DNA from: Pseudomonadota bacterium | GTDB taxonomy: Bacteria > Pseudomonadota > Alphaproteobacteria > Rhizobiales > Beijerinckiaceae | Direction: 5' to 3' | Assembly: GCA_023386155.1 (NCBI GenBank) | Contig: JAEWKH010000072.1 | Coordinates: 1 to 24,655 of the forward strand | DNA: 24,655 nt | Part shown: positions 7,764 to 15,476 of the stretch, piece after piece | How positions within the stretch are numbered: the stretch's first letter is position 1 | How the letters are laid out: each line of letters begins with the position of its first letter | Position numbers and translations under genes: made by a program | The notes under the pieces: generated by a model | What the model saw: the letters and a program-made list of their open reading frames with translations, nothing else | Databases searched by the model: none | Told to the model about the DNA's origin: nothing

Positions 7764-10352
7764 ATGCACGGCTCCCTTCCCGCCACGCCGCACAAGCGGT
7801 CCGCCTCCGCCTCCCGGATGCCGCTCCTGCTGCGCCTCGCCTTCCGTGAGCTGCGTGGGGGATTGAGAGGGTTCGGCATCTTTCTCGCCTGCATCGCCCT
7901 CGGGGTGGCGGCGATCGCCAGCGTCTCGTCCCTGTCCCGTTCACTCACCGAAGGCATTTCCCGCGAAGGCCGCCGGATCCTCGGCGGCGACATGGCCTTC
8001 TCCCTGCTCCAGCGGGAGGCGGGTGCGCCCGAGCGGGCCTTCCTCGAATCCAAGGGCCGGGTCAACGTCGTCGCCACCATGCGGGCCATGGCGTTGGCCG
8101 GCGAGAAGGGCTCCGGGCTGGTGGAGATGAAGGCGGTCGATGGTGGCTATCCCACTGTCGGCCTGCTCGAAACCGATCCGCAGATGTCCCCCGCCGAGGT
8201 GTTCGCCGAGAAGGAGGGCATCTTCGGGGCCGCCGTCGATCCGGCGCTCCTCGCCCGCCTCGACCTCAAGGTGGGGGACCGGGTGACGGTCGGCGCGGCC
8301 AACGTGGAATTGCGGGCGCGGCTCGTCTCCGAACCCGACAAGATCGCCGACGGCATCGGCTTCGGGCCGCGGCTCCTGCTCTCGCAGGAGGCCCTCGCGG
8401 CGACCGGCCTCGTCCAGCCCGGCAGCCTCGTGCGCTGGACCTACCGCCTCACCCTTCCGCCGGAGCAATCGACCGAAGACGGCCTGACCCGGATCGAGGC
8501 GGAGGCGAACCGCGTTCTGCCGGAGGCCGGCTGGAACATCCGCACGCGCCTCAACGCCGATCCGCGCTTCGCCCGCAACATCGAGCGCTTCACCCAGTTC
8601 CTGACCCTCGTCGGTCTCACGGCGCTCCTCGTCGGCGGCGTCGGCGTCGCCAATGCGGTGCGCGGCTTCGTCGACCGCAAGCGCGCTTCCATCGCCACCT
8701 TCAAGAGCCTCGGGGCCCCCGGCGGGCAGGTGGTGCTGCTCTACCTCACGCAGGTGATGCTGATCGCACTCGTAGGCATCGGCATCGGCCTGGCCTTCGG
8801 GGCCGTGCTGCCCTTCGTGGTCAACGGGCTCTTCGGCCATCTCCTGCCGATCCCGATCCAGCCGACCCTGGCCTGGAGCGAACTCGGCATCGCCCTGCTC
8901 TATGGAATCCTTACGGCCCTGGTCTTCGCGCTCGCCCCCCTGGGCCGGGCGCATGATGTGCCGGTTTCCGGCCTCTTCCGCGACCAGATCGACCCGGAGC
9001 GGCGCTGGCCGCGCAGGCGCTACCTGACGGCTCTCGCTCTGTCCGTCGCGGCCCTCGTGGGGCTGTCCCTGCTGGCGGCTTACGACCGGCGCATCGCGCT
9101 CATGTTCGTCGGCGCGGCCGCCGGGTCCTTCCTGCTCCTGCGGCTCGTGGCGCTCGGGCTCATGGCGCTCGCCCGCCGCCTGCCGCGCCCGCGCCGGACG
9201 GCGGCGCGGCTCGCGCTCGCCAATGTCCACCGGCCCGGCGCGCTCACCCCATCCCTGGTGCTGTCCCTGGGCCTCGGCATCACGCTCCTCGTGACCCTTG
9301 CGCTCATCGACACCAACCTGACCCGCCAGCTGACCCAGAGCCTGCCGGAGCGCGCGCCGAGCTTTTTCTTCCTCGACATCCCGAACCAGCAGGCGGATGC
9401 CTTCGAGGGCTTTCTCAAGAACCAGGCCGGCGACGCCCAGATCGAGCGCGTGCCGATGATGCGCGGCCGTCTCGTGACCCTCGGCGGGCGGCCCGTGGCC
9501 GAAGTCAAGGCGCCCGAGGACGTGTCCTGGGTGCTGGAGGGCGACCGCGGCATCACCTATGCGGCCAAGCCGCCCGAGGGCTCTAAGGTGGTGCGGGGCG
9601 AGTGGTGGCCGGACGGTTATCGCGGCAAGCCGCTCGTCTCCTTCGACCGCAAGATCGCGGAGGGTCTGGGGCTCAAGATCGGCGACGAGATCACCGTCAA
9701 CGTGCTCGGGCGCAACATCAGCGCCACCATCGCCAACCTTCGCGAGATCGAGTGGCGCAGCATGGGCATCAACTTCGTCATGGTGTTCTCGCCCAACGCC
9801 TTTGCGGGCGCGCCGCACACGCATCTCGCCACGGTCACCTTCCCGAACGGCTCGGACGCGGCGCTCGACGCCCGTATCCTGAGAAGCGCCGCCCAGGCCT
9901 ATCCCATGGTCACGAGCGTGCGCGTGAAGGATGCGCTCGAGGCGGTGAACGACGTGGTTTCGCAGCTCGTCATGGCGATTCGCGGCGCGAGCTCCATCGC
10001 GCTGATCGCAAGCCTTCTGGTCCTGGCCGGTGCTTTGGCGGCGGGCCACCGGGCGCGGCTCTACGATGCTGTGGTGCTCAAGACGCTCGGCGCCACCCGG
10101 GCCCGGCTCATCTCGGCCTATGCGCTCGAATACGGATTGCTGGGCCTCGCCACGGCCCTGTTCGGCCTGCTGGCCGGAACGCTCGCGGCTTATTTCATTA
10201 TCACCCGCGTGATGAACTTAAGCTTTACTTTAGACTTGTCGGGGGCCGTACTGGCTTCGGCCTTGGCGGTTCTCGTGAGCGTTGGATTAGGCCTGATGGG
10301 AACGTGGCGGATCTTAAGTCAAAAGCCCGCCTCCTACTTAAGAAATCTTTAA
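7764..10352 (+). CDS. ybbP: FtsX-like ABC transporter permease YbbP
   Basis: An 862-residue inner-membrane permease. It has a first membrane segment at about residues 33-55, a large periplasmic part to about 270, then a FtsX core (FLTLVGLTALLVGGVGVANAVRG near 275-297). Several further helices follow up to about 480, a second periplasmic region, and a C-terminal FtsX core from about 735 (AIRGASSIALIASLLVLAGAL, then VLKTLGATRARL). This duplicated layout, about 800-860 residues long, is typical of YbbP rather than LolC/E. The ATG at 7764 is preceded by GAGGAG. The last 150 bases contain TTAAG-rich, AT-shifted codons compared with the rest of the gene. A strong terminator follows, so ybbA-ybbP form one unit. 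Confidence 0.92.
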   Translation: MHGSLPATPHKRSASASRMPLLLRLAFRELRGGLRGFGIFLACIALGVAAIASVSSLSRSLTEGISREGRRILGGDMAFSLLQREAGAPERAFLESKGRVNVVATMRAMALAGEKGSGLVEMKAVDGGYPTVGLLETDPQMSPAEVFAEKEGIFGAAVDPALLARLDLKVGDRVTVGAANVELRARLVSEPDKIADGIGFGPRLLLSQEALAATGLVQPGSLVRWTYRLTLPPEQSTEDGLTRIEAEANRVLPEAGWNIRTRLNADPRFARNIERFTQFLTLVGLTALLVGGVGVANAVRGFVDRKRASIATFKSLGAPGGQVVLLYLTQVMLIALVGIGIGLAFGAVLPFVVNGLFGHLLPIPIQPTLAWSELGIALLYGILTALVFALAPLGRAHDVPVSGLFRDQIDPERRWPRRRYLTALALSVAALVGLSLLAAYDRRIALMFVGAAAGSFLLLRLVALGLMALARRLPRPRRTAARLALANVHRPGALTPSLVLSLGLGITLLVTLALIDTNLTRQLTQSLPERAPSFFFLDIPNQQADAFEGFLKNQAGDAQIERVPMMRGRLVTLGGRPVAEVKAPEDVSWVLEGDRGITYAAKPPEGSKVVRGEWWPDGYRGKPLVSFDRKIAEGLGLKIGDEITVNVLGRNISATIANLREIEWRSMGINFVMVFSPNAFAGAPHTHLATVTFPNGSDAALDARILRSAAQAYPMVTSVRVKDALEAVNDVVSQLVMAIRGASSIALIASLLVLAGALAAGHRARLYDAVVLKTLGATRARLISAYALEYGLLGLATALFGLLAGTLAAYFIITRVMNLSFTLDLSGAVLASALAVLVSVGLGLMGTWRILSQKPASYLRNL

Positions 10353-10395
10353 GCGTCCGCCTCCCGCCGGCGTCATGGGGGAGCGCGTCACGATC

Positions 10396-10434
10396 AACCG
10401 GGAGCAGAGCCGCGGCTCTGCTCCCGGTTTTTCT
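10396..10434 (+). terminator. Strong Rho-independent terminator after ybbP
   Basis: A perfect 34-base inverted repeat (two 17-base arms meeting at 10412/10413) is followed by TTTCTTTTT. It lies 43 bases after the ybbP stop and separates that operon from the Bax-inhibitor gene. Confidence 0.9.
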
Positions 10435-10498
10435 TTTTCACGATGGCTTGAAGCTTGGCTCTCCCTCTTGCGGAATGACGGCGGCCCTCTCATATTTC

Positions 10499-10567
10499 CG
10501 GTGTCGTCGAAAACACGGCGGCCGAGGGCTGACTCCTCAGCCTTTCGAGGGAACACACGGGACACCG
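10499..10567 (+). ncRNA. ybhL-type structured mRNA leader
   Basis: Three helices fit together upstream of the YbhL-like gene. An outer stem CGGTGTC (10499-10505) pairs with GACACCG (10561-10567). A middle stem TCGAAA (10507-10512) pairs with TTTCGA (10543-10548). An apical hairpin GGCTGA-CTCC-TCAGCC spans 10527-10542. It ends 15 bases before the ATG, just ahead of the ribosome binding site. A conserved ybhL RNA motif of unknown function is known in the 5' leaders of ybhL genes of alphaproteobacteria, and this position matches. I cannot run a covariance search, so membership is inferred from position and foldability. Confidence 0.6.
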
Positions 10568-10582
10568 CGAGAAAGGACTCCG

Positions 10583-11365
10583 ATGCAACCGTATGAGCAA
10601 AACCAAAACGCCTATGGCACCGGCTTTGCCCGGACGGAGGCACAGGTCGACCAGGGCCTGCGCGCCTTCATGCTCGGCGTCTACAACAACATGGTCCTGG
10701 GCCTTGCCATCTCGGCCCTGGTCGCACTCGGCGTAAACATGCTCGCCACCACGAGCGACCCGGCTGCCGCCGTCGCCCGTATCGGCAGCGTCGGGCTCAC
10801 CCAGTTCGGCGTGACCCTCTACACCACGCCCCTGATGTGGATCGTGGCGCTGGCGCCTCTGGCCTTCATCTTCTTCTTCTCGTTCCGTATGGACCGGATG
10901 TCGGCGGCTGCCGCGCGCGGCACCTTCTTCGCCTTCGCGGCGGTGATGGGCGCCTCGCTCTCGACGCTTCTCATCCGCTATACCGGCGCGAGCGTCGTGC
11001 AGGTGTTCTTCATCACGGCCGCGGCCTTCGGCTCGCTGTCCCTGTGGGGCTACACCACGAACCGCAGCCTGTCGGGCATGGGCTCGTTCCTGATCATGGG
11101 CCTCGTCGGCCTGATCCTGGCCTCGATCGTGAACATCTTCGTCGCGTCGAGCGCCCTTCAGTTCGGCATCTCGGTGATCGGCGTCCTGATCTTCGCGGGC
11201 CTCACGGCCTACGACACGCAGAAGCTGAAGGAGATGTACCTGTACGGCAACTTCGACTCCGAGTCGGCCGCCAAGGTATCGGTCTTCGGCGCCCTGACGC
11301 TGTACCTGGACTTCATCAACATGTTCCAGTTCCTCCTCGCTCTCGTGGGCAACCGCAACGAGTAA
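10583..11365 (+). CDS. ybhL: Bax inhibitor-1/YccA family membrane protein (YbhL)
   Basis: A 260-residue integral membrane protein with about seven hydrophobic segments after a polar N-terminus (MQPYEQNQNAYG). The C-terminal part contains the family signature GLTAYDTQKLK near residue 210 and ends with ALTLYLDFINMFQFLL. In bacteria these proteins are linked to calcium leak and membrane-stress homeostasis; the exact role is not settled. The start at 10583 has AAGGA seven bases upstream and follows the structured leader, while the open frame further upstream belongs to other elements. A terminator follows, so this is a single-gene unit probably regulated through its leader. Confidence 0.93.
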   Translation: MQPYEQNQNAYGTGFARTEAQVDQGLRAFMLGVYNNMVLGLAISALVALGVNMLATTSDPAAAVARIGSVGLTQFGVTLYTTPLMWIVALAPLAFIFFFSFRMDRMSAAAARGTFFAFAAVMGASLSTLLIRYTGASVVQVFFITAAAFGSLSLWGYTTNRSLSGMGSFLIMGLVGLILASIVNIFVASSALQFGISVIGVLIFAGLTAYDTQKLKEMYLYGNFDSESAAKVSVFGALTLYLDFINMFQFLLALVGNRNE

Positions 11366-11389
11366 GGACGAGCGGATCGACCGATCGCG

Positions 11390-11418
11390 AGCCCCGGCCG
11401 GAAGGCCGGGGCTTTTCT
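11390..11418 (+). terminator. Rho-independent terminator after ybhL
   Basis: AGCCCCGGCC (11390-11399) and GGCCGGGGCT (11404-11413) form a 10-bp stem with a GGAA loop, followed by TTTCTTTT. It sits 25 bases after the ybhL stop and six bases before the end of the convergent exporter gene. Confidence 0.9.
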
Positions 11419-11423
11419 TTTGA

Positions 11424-12908
11424 TCATCTCTCTGGCGGAAGCGCGGAGCGGTAGCCGAAGAACGCGCTCGCGCAGGCCGCCGCCGCGCAGATCAGGGCCA
11501 CCAGCCCGAACCCGCCGATCGTGGCGGTGGCATAGGCGTCCCTCAGCGGGCCGGATGGCGCGACCGGCATCGGCGGGAGCGCACCGAAGGTCGCCTGACC
11601 GAAGAGGCCCGCCAGGTCCGGGTTCGCCCATGCGGCGGCGCGCCGGAATCCCAATGTGGCCATGATGCCGAGCCCCGCCACGGCGGTCAGCCCCGCCACG
11701 CGGGAGATCGCGTTGTTGACGCCGGACGCCACGCCGATGCGCTCGTCCGGGACGGCATTCATGACCGTCGTCGACAGCGGCGCGACCGTGATGCCCATGC
11801 CGAGTCCCATGACGGCCATGACCGGCGCGATCGCGAGCCAGTAGCTGCCGTGAAGCACGGCCGGGGCCAGGAGCGCGAAGCTCAAGGCCGTGACGAGAGG
11901 GCCGACCGTGAGGAGGATGCGCGTGCCGAACCGGTCGGCCATGACGCCGCCGAGCCGGGAGAGGGCGGCCATCAGGAGGGTGAAGGGCAGGAACACCGAG
12001 CCCGCCCTGGCGGCCGAATAGTCATGGGCCTCGATCAGGGCCGTCGGCAGGAAGAACAGGGCGCCGCTGAGCGCGAAATAGAGCAGCAGCGTCAGCGCAT
12101 TGACATGGGCGAAGGCCGGGACGCGAAACAGGTCGAGCGGCATCATCGGCGCGGCAGAGCGCTTCTCGTGCCGGACGAAGAGGCCGAGAAGGACCGCACC
12201 GGCGAGCGACAGCAGCGCCGCGATGCCCTTGCGGCTCTCCCGCTCGCCGAGCGAGGTCAGCCCATAGGCGAGGAGGCCCAGCGCCAGGACGGCGAGAAGA
12301 CCGCCGAGCCAGTCCATGGCACTCTCCCGCATCACGGCGCTTTCGGGGACGCGTCGCCAACACAGCCAGAGGGCGGCCGCAGCAATCGGAACGTTGATCC
12401 AGAAGATCGCCTGCCAGGGGCCGATGTCGATCAGCCAGCCGCCCAGGATCGGCCCGAACGCCGCGGCGATGCCCGAGGCGGCCGCCCAGGCGCCGATGGC
12501 CTTGCCGCGCGCCTCCTTCGGAAAATGGGCGCTGATGAGGGCGAGCGACCCCGGCACCAGCAGGGCGCCGCCGATCCCCTGAAAGGCCCGGGCGACGATC
12601 AGCATCCCGGCCGACCCGGACAGGCCGCACCACAGGGAGGTCAGGCCGAAGCACGCGATGCCGATCATGAAGATCCGCCTGAGGCCATAGGCATCGCCGG
12701 CCGCGCCGCCGAGGAGCAGGAAGGCGGACAGGGTCAGCGCATAGGCATTGGTCACCCATTGCATTTCGGCGAGCGAGGCCTGCAGGCTCTGGCGCATCTG
12801 CGGCATCGCGACGGTCACGATGGCCCCGTCGGCAAAGACCATGCTGGAGGCCAGAATCGCGGTCCAGACCACGGCATTCTGCGTTCTGCCTGGGGTGAGC
12901 TCGTTCAC
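11424..12908 (-). CDS. MFS drug exporter, DHA2 (EmrB/QacA) family
   Basis: A 494-residue major facilitator with about 14 hydrophobic segments, as in the DHA2 family. Visible landmarks are Asp27 in the first helix (SMVFADGAIVTVAMP), MQWVTNAYALTLSAFLLLGG, motif A GDAYGLRRIF near residue 71, and motif C with G-P-x-L-G-G (GIAAAFGPILGGWL) near 150. These transporters export drugs or toxic metabolites with proton antiport. The ATG at 12908 has GGAAAGG upstream. No membrane-fusion partner is adjacent. It diverges from a GNAT acetyltransferase across a 113-bp spacer holding a perfect palindrome, which suggests ligand-responsive repression. The substrate cannot be read from sequence. Confidence 0.92.
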   Translation of the reverse strand: MNELTPGRTQNAVVWTAILASSMVFADGAIVTVAMPQMRQSLQASLAEMQWVTNAYALTLSAFLLLGGAAGDAYGLRRIFMIGIACFGLTSLWCGLSGSAGMLIVARAFQGIGGALLVPGSLALISAHFPKEARGKAIGAWAAASGIAAAFGPILGGWLIDIGPWQAIFWINVPIAAAALWLCWRRVPESAVMRESAMDWLGGLLAVLALGLLAYGLTSLGERESRKGIAALLSLAGAVLLGLFVRHEKRSAAPMMPLDLFRVPAFAHVNALTLLLYFALSGALFFLPTALIEAHDYSAARAGSVFLPFTLLMAALSRLGGVMADRFGTRILLTVGPLVTALSFALLAPAVLHGSYWLAIAPVMAVMGLGMGITVAPLSTTVMNAVPDERIGVASGVNNAISRVAGLTAVAGLGIMATLGFRRAAAWANPDLAGLFGQATFGALPPMPVAPSGPLRDAYATATIGGFGLVALICAAAACASAFFGYRSALPPER

Positions 12909-12973
12909 TCAACAAGCCTTTCCGGTGATGCCTCATGTTTAGGCAAAGGATGATGAAAAGAAGGTCTTCCCAA

Positions 12974-12992
12974 GACGGAATACTATTCCGTC
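12974..12992. promoter_or_regulatory. Perfect 19-bp palindrome, candidate operator
   Basis: GACGGAATA-C-TATTCCGTC is a perfect 9+1+9 palindrome in the spacer between the divergent DHA2 exporter and GNAT genes, 65 bp from the first start and 29 bp from the second. Its size and symmetry fit a TetR- or MarR-type dimer. No regulator gene is adjacent, so the binding protein would be encoded elsewhere. Confidence 0.5.
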
Positions 12993-13021
12993 CCGTGCCG
13001 AAAATGCTTTAGAAAAATCCC

Positions 13022-13564
13022 ATGAGCATTCTCGTCCGCCCATCGTCCGAAACCGACCTTGATGCCATCACGGCGATCTATGCCCATGCGGTGACGCATG
13101 GCACGGCGTCCTTCGAGCTCGATCCCCCCGACAGGGCGGAGATGGCGCGGCGCCGGGCCGCCATCCTGGAGGGCGGCTATCCCTATCTCGTGGCCGAGAA
13201 GGACGGCGCGGTTCTCGGCTATGCCTATGCGGGCGCCTACCGCACCCGGCCGGCCTATCGCTCGACGGTGGAGGATTCGATCTATGTCGCCCCGTCGGCG
13301 CAGGGGCAGGGCGTCGGACGCCTGCTGCTCACCCGTCTGATCGAGGAGTGCGAGGCGCGAGAATTCCGGCTCATGGTAGCCGTGATCGGCGACGAGGAAT
13401 CGGAAGGCTCCATCGGCCTGCACAGAAGCCTCGGTTTCGAGCTTGCCGGAATCCTCAAGGGCATCGGCTACAAGCACGGGCGCTGGCTCTCCACCGTGAT
13501 GATGCAGCGGAGCCTTGGGCGTGGCATGCAGGGACCGCCGACACGGCCCATCCCGGCCGGTTAA
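13022..13564 (+). CDS. GNAT acetyltransferase, phosphinothricin/methionine-sulfoximine type
   Basis: A 180-residue N-acetyltransferase. It shows the N-terminal IYAHAVTHGTASFE of PAT/MddA-type enzymes, the segment YRTRPAYRSTVEDSIYV (73-89), and the acetyl-CoA pyrophosphate loop QGQGVG at 94-99. SIGLHRSLGFE follows at 130-140. Relatives acetylate phosphinothricin or methionine sulfoximine, natural glutamine-synthetase inhibitors. The Asn usually found shortly before the S-I-x-L-H segment is absent (DEESEGS), so substrate range may differ. No good ribosome binding site precedes the ATG. Its neighbour across the palindrome is a drug exporter, consistent with a resistance pair, but this is inference. 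Confidence 0.88.
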   Translation: MSILVRPSSETDLDAITAIYAHAVTHGTASFELDPPDRAEMARRRAAILEGGYPYLVAEKDGAVLGYAYAGAYRTRPAYRSTVEDSIYVAPSAQGQGVGRLLLTRLIEECEAREFRLMVAVIGDEESEGSIGLHRSLGFELAGILKGIGYKHGRWLSTVMMQRSLGRGMQGPPTRPIPAG

Positions 13565-13941
13565 GCCGACACCACCCTCGGCTTGTCGAGCACGCGCAGC
13601 ACGCGGGCGAGTTCGTGGCCGCGTTTCAGGATCAGGCCCGTCGAGACGACGACCGAATAGGCACCCTGCTTCTTGGCGAGCTTCGGGTCCTTTTCGATCC
13701 GGTAGAGGGGCATTTCGGACGTGCGCCGGAAGATGGAGAAGACGGCCTTCTCGGGCAGGAAGTCGATTGCGTAATCGCGCCATTCGCCGGCCGCCACCAT
13801 GCGGCCGTAGAGATTGAGAATGGCCTGCAGCTCGCCACGGTCGAATGACACCTGTTTCGGCGCGGCGGGAAAGGGAACGATGTGGGCCGAGCCCTGCATC
13901 GAGCCGCCGCGCAGCGGCTCAGCGATGTCACCTTCGCTCAT
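13561..13941 (-). CDS. DUF2794 domain protein
   Basis: A 126-residue protein of the alphaproteobacterial DUF2794 family. It has the typical core VSFDRGELQAILNLYGRMV, AGEWRDYAIDF, a Phe/Arg-rich segment (AVFSIFRRTSEMPLYRIEK) and the C-terminal LILKRGHELARVLRVLDK. No function is known; it has no signal peptide or membrane segment and is likely cytosolic. The start at 13941 has GGGAGG five bases upstream; the ATG four codons earlier overlaps that ribosome binding site. Its stop TAA and that of the convergent GNAT gene are read from the same TTAA (13561-13564). Confidence 0.9.
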   Translation of the reverse strand: MSEGDIAEPLRGGSMQGSAHIVPFPAAPKQVSFDRGELQAILNLYGRMVAAGEWRDYAIDFLPEKAVFSIFRRTSEMPLYRIEKDPKLAKKQGAYSVVVSTGLILKRGHELARVLRVLDKPRVVSA

Positions 13942-14101
13942 GATGCCTCCCATAACCGGTCAACCTGACCTGATGATGGGCTTCGGCGGCTAAGGGATCA
14001 ACCCGGGGCGACGCGATGAATCACCGGTTCTTTTGCAAATCTTATTCCTGCCTCAATCGCGCCGTGATGGAGCCTCACTGAATGCCGTTAATGCTCAAGT
14101 T

Positions 14102-14217
14102 GCCTCGACGGCCCGGCTCATTGAACGGCTTGGACACGTCAGCCCCCCAGCCCTCTGAGTCGCGCGACGGGCCGGGCCACCCTCGAGGCACAGGGCTGCC
14201 CTTCAAGGCAGCCTTTT
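14102..14217 (+). ncRNA. Candidate stand-alone structured RNA
   Basis: In a 420-bp gap with no convincing protein gene, GCCTCGA (14102-14108) pairs with TCGAGGC (14183-14189), and GGCCCGGC (14110-14117) pairs with GCCGGGCC (14171-14178). This makes a 15-bp closing stem around a 53-nt apical region. A terminator hairpin follows five bases later, with a second one behind it. Both have their T-runs on the plus strand, yet the only plus-strand gene upstream (GNAT) ended over 500 bases earlier. It lacks the conserved GGAAGGAAGC loop of SRP RNA and does not look like tmRNA or RNase P. I do not recognise the family, and no clear promoter was found. Confidence 0.45.
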
Positions 14218-14220
14218 CTT
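14194..14220 (+). terminator. Rho-independent terminator 1 of RNA candidate
   Basis: GGCTGCC (14194-14200) pairs with GGCAGCC (14207-14213) around the loop CTTCAA, followed by TTTTCTT. It directly follows the closing stem of the RNA candidate. Confidence 0.8.
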
Positions 14221-14227
14221 CTGTTTA

Positions 14228-14269
14228 AAGGGCTTTGCGATGGTCCAGATCGCAAAGCCCTTCTTTTTT
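14228..14269 (+). terminator. Rho-independent terminator 2, possibly bidirectional
   Basis: A perfect 14-bp stem (14228-14241 with 14249-14262, loop GGTCCAG) is followed by CTTTTTT on the plus strand. On the minus strand it is followed by TAAACA, so it may also slow transcripts from the oxidoreductase gene that ends at 14365, but the plus-strand signal is far stronger. Confidence 0.85.
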
Positions 14270-14364
14270 GGCTCGTTCTCCTTCATCTGCCACGTCATGG
14301 CCGGCCTTGTGCCGACCATCCCGATCCTGCGAAGCGCGATGCCTCTCGCATCGAGAACACCGGC

Positions 14365-15381
14365 CTAAAACCCCGACAGCACGAGCTTGCCCCGCGTGCG
14401 GTTGCTCTCGATGAGGGCATGGGCGCGCCTGAGATTGGCGGCGTTGATCGGCCCGATGACCTCGGCCAGCGTGGTCCTGATCGTGCCCGCATCCACGAGG
14501 CGGGAGGCCTCGTTGAGGATTTCGTGCTGCCGCTCCATGTCGGCGGTCTGGAAGGTGGAGCGGGTGAACATGGATTCCCAGTGAATCGAGACGCTCTTGC
14601 CCTTCAGGAGGTTGATCTCGAGCGGCGCCTTCGGGTCGTCGATCAGGGCGAAACGGCCTTGTGGCGCAATGGTTTTCGCGATCTCGGCGAAATGATTTTC
14701 CGTATGGGTGATCGAGAACACGAAGGCCGGCGCGCCGACGCCTAAGGCTTCCACCTGGGCGGCCAGCGGCTTGCCGTGATCGATCACGTGATGGGCCCCG
14801 CATTCCTTGGCCCAGGCCTGCGTGTCCGGCCGCGACGCGGTGGCGATCACGGTGAGGTCCGTGAGCTTGCGCGCAAGCTGCACGGCGATGGAACCGACGC
14901 CGCCGGCGGCACCCACGATCAGGATGGCGTCGGCCGCGCCCATGACCGGACGCTTGACCTCCAGGCGGTCGAACAGGGTCTCCCAGGCGGTCAGGGTCGT
15001 GAGCGGAAGGGCGGCGGCCTCCTCGAAGGTGAGGGATTTCGGCTTGGAGCCCACCAGGCGCTCGTCGACCGCATGGAATTCCGCATTGGTGCCCTGCCGC
15101 GTGATGGCGCCCGCATAGAACACTTCGTCGCCTTCCTTGAACAGGGACACGTTCTTGCCCACCCCCCGGACGATCCCGGCCGCATCGAAGCCCAGAACCT
15201 TCACGCCGCCCGGCTCGGCTTGAGCCCGCATGCGGACCTTCGTGTCGACGGGATTGAGGGAGACCGCCCTGATCTCGACGAGGAGGTCGCGCGGGCCCGG
15301 CTCGGGGCGGGGCAGCTCGACGTCCATGAGGGAGGCGTCCTGGTCGATGGGAAGGGATTGCTGGTAACCGACGGCGCGCAT
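14365..15381 (-). CDS. Zinc-independent quinone oxidoreductase-like alcohol dehydrogenase
   Basis: A 338-residue medium-chain dehydrogenase. An N-terminal GroES-like domain (SLNPVDTKVR at 41-50, VLGFDAAGIV at 62-71) is followed by a Rossmann domain with GAAGGVGS at 157-164. The cysteines and histidines that bind catalytic and structural zinc are missing, so despite the usual 'zinc-binding alcohol dehydrogenase' name it resembles NADPH:quinone oxidoreductases. The start at 15381 has AGGAG eight bases upstream; a longer reading frame to 15444 lacks one. It is divergent from an HxlR regulator, an arrangement seen for enzymes induced by quinones or electrophiles. Confidence 0.9.
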   Translation of the reverse strand: MRAVGYQQSLPIDQDASLMDVELPRPEPGPRDLLVEIRAVSLNPVDTKVRMRAQAEPGGVKVLGFDAAGIVRGVGKNVSLFKEGDEVFYAGAITRQGTNAEFHAVDERLVGSKPKSLTFEEAAALPLTTLTAWETLFDRLEVKRPVMGAADAILIVGAAGGVGSIAVQLARKLTDLTVIATASRPDTQAWAKECGAHHVIDHGKPLAAQVEALGVGAPAFVFSITHTENHFAEIAKTIAPQGRFALIDDPKAPLEINLLKGKSVSIHWESMFTRSTFQTADMERQHEILNEASRLVDAGTIRTTLAEVIGPINAANLRRAHALIESNRTRGKLVLSGF

Positions 15382-15394
15382 GGCATGTCTCCTG

Positions 15395-15458
15395 TTGACG
15401 GAAACATAGTTGAGCATAGTCTTAAGGTCCGCAAGAACGCACAAAAACAGCCCATAGT
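15395..15458. promoter_or_regulatory. Divergent control region with three CATAGT repeats
   Basis: The spacer between the oxidoreductase and HxlR genes contains CATAGT at 15405-15410, 15415-15420 and 15453-15458, all in the same orientation, the first two one helical turn apart. A plausible plus-strand promoter (TTGACG at 15395-15400, 16-nt gap, TAGTCT at 15417-15422) overlaps the first two. This fits binding by the adjacent HxlR protein and autoregulation, but binding is inferred. Confidence 0.4.
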
Positions 15459-15476
15459 GTCAAAAAGGATACCGTG

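Noticed and set aside
7941..10049. A 702-codon minus-strand frame opposite ybbP.
   Set aside because: Low-complexity, charged translation with no domain; it is the complement of a clear permease gene.
10440..10498. Extra coding sequence before ybhL in an open frame reaching back into ybbP.
   Set aside because: The frame passes through a strong terminator and a structured leader; the ATG at 10583 has the right ribosome binding site and matches the family's start.
14102..14217. SRP RNA, 6S RNA or tmRNA as identity of the RNA candidate.
   Set aside because: The SRP GGAAGGAAGC loop is missing, the length is short for 6S, and there is no tRNA-like end or tag frame.
14016..14228. Two abutting small ORFs of 21 and 48 residues upstream of the oxidoreductase gene.
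   Set aside because: The second reads through a strong terminator and uses several rare codons (TTA, CGA, TTG); a folded RNA explains the stretch better, though a small protein is not excluded.
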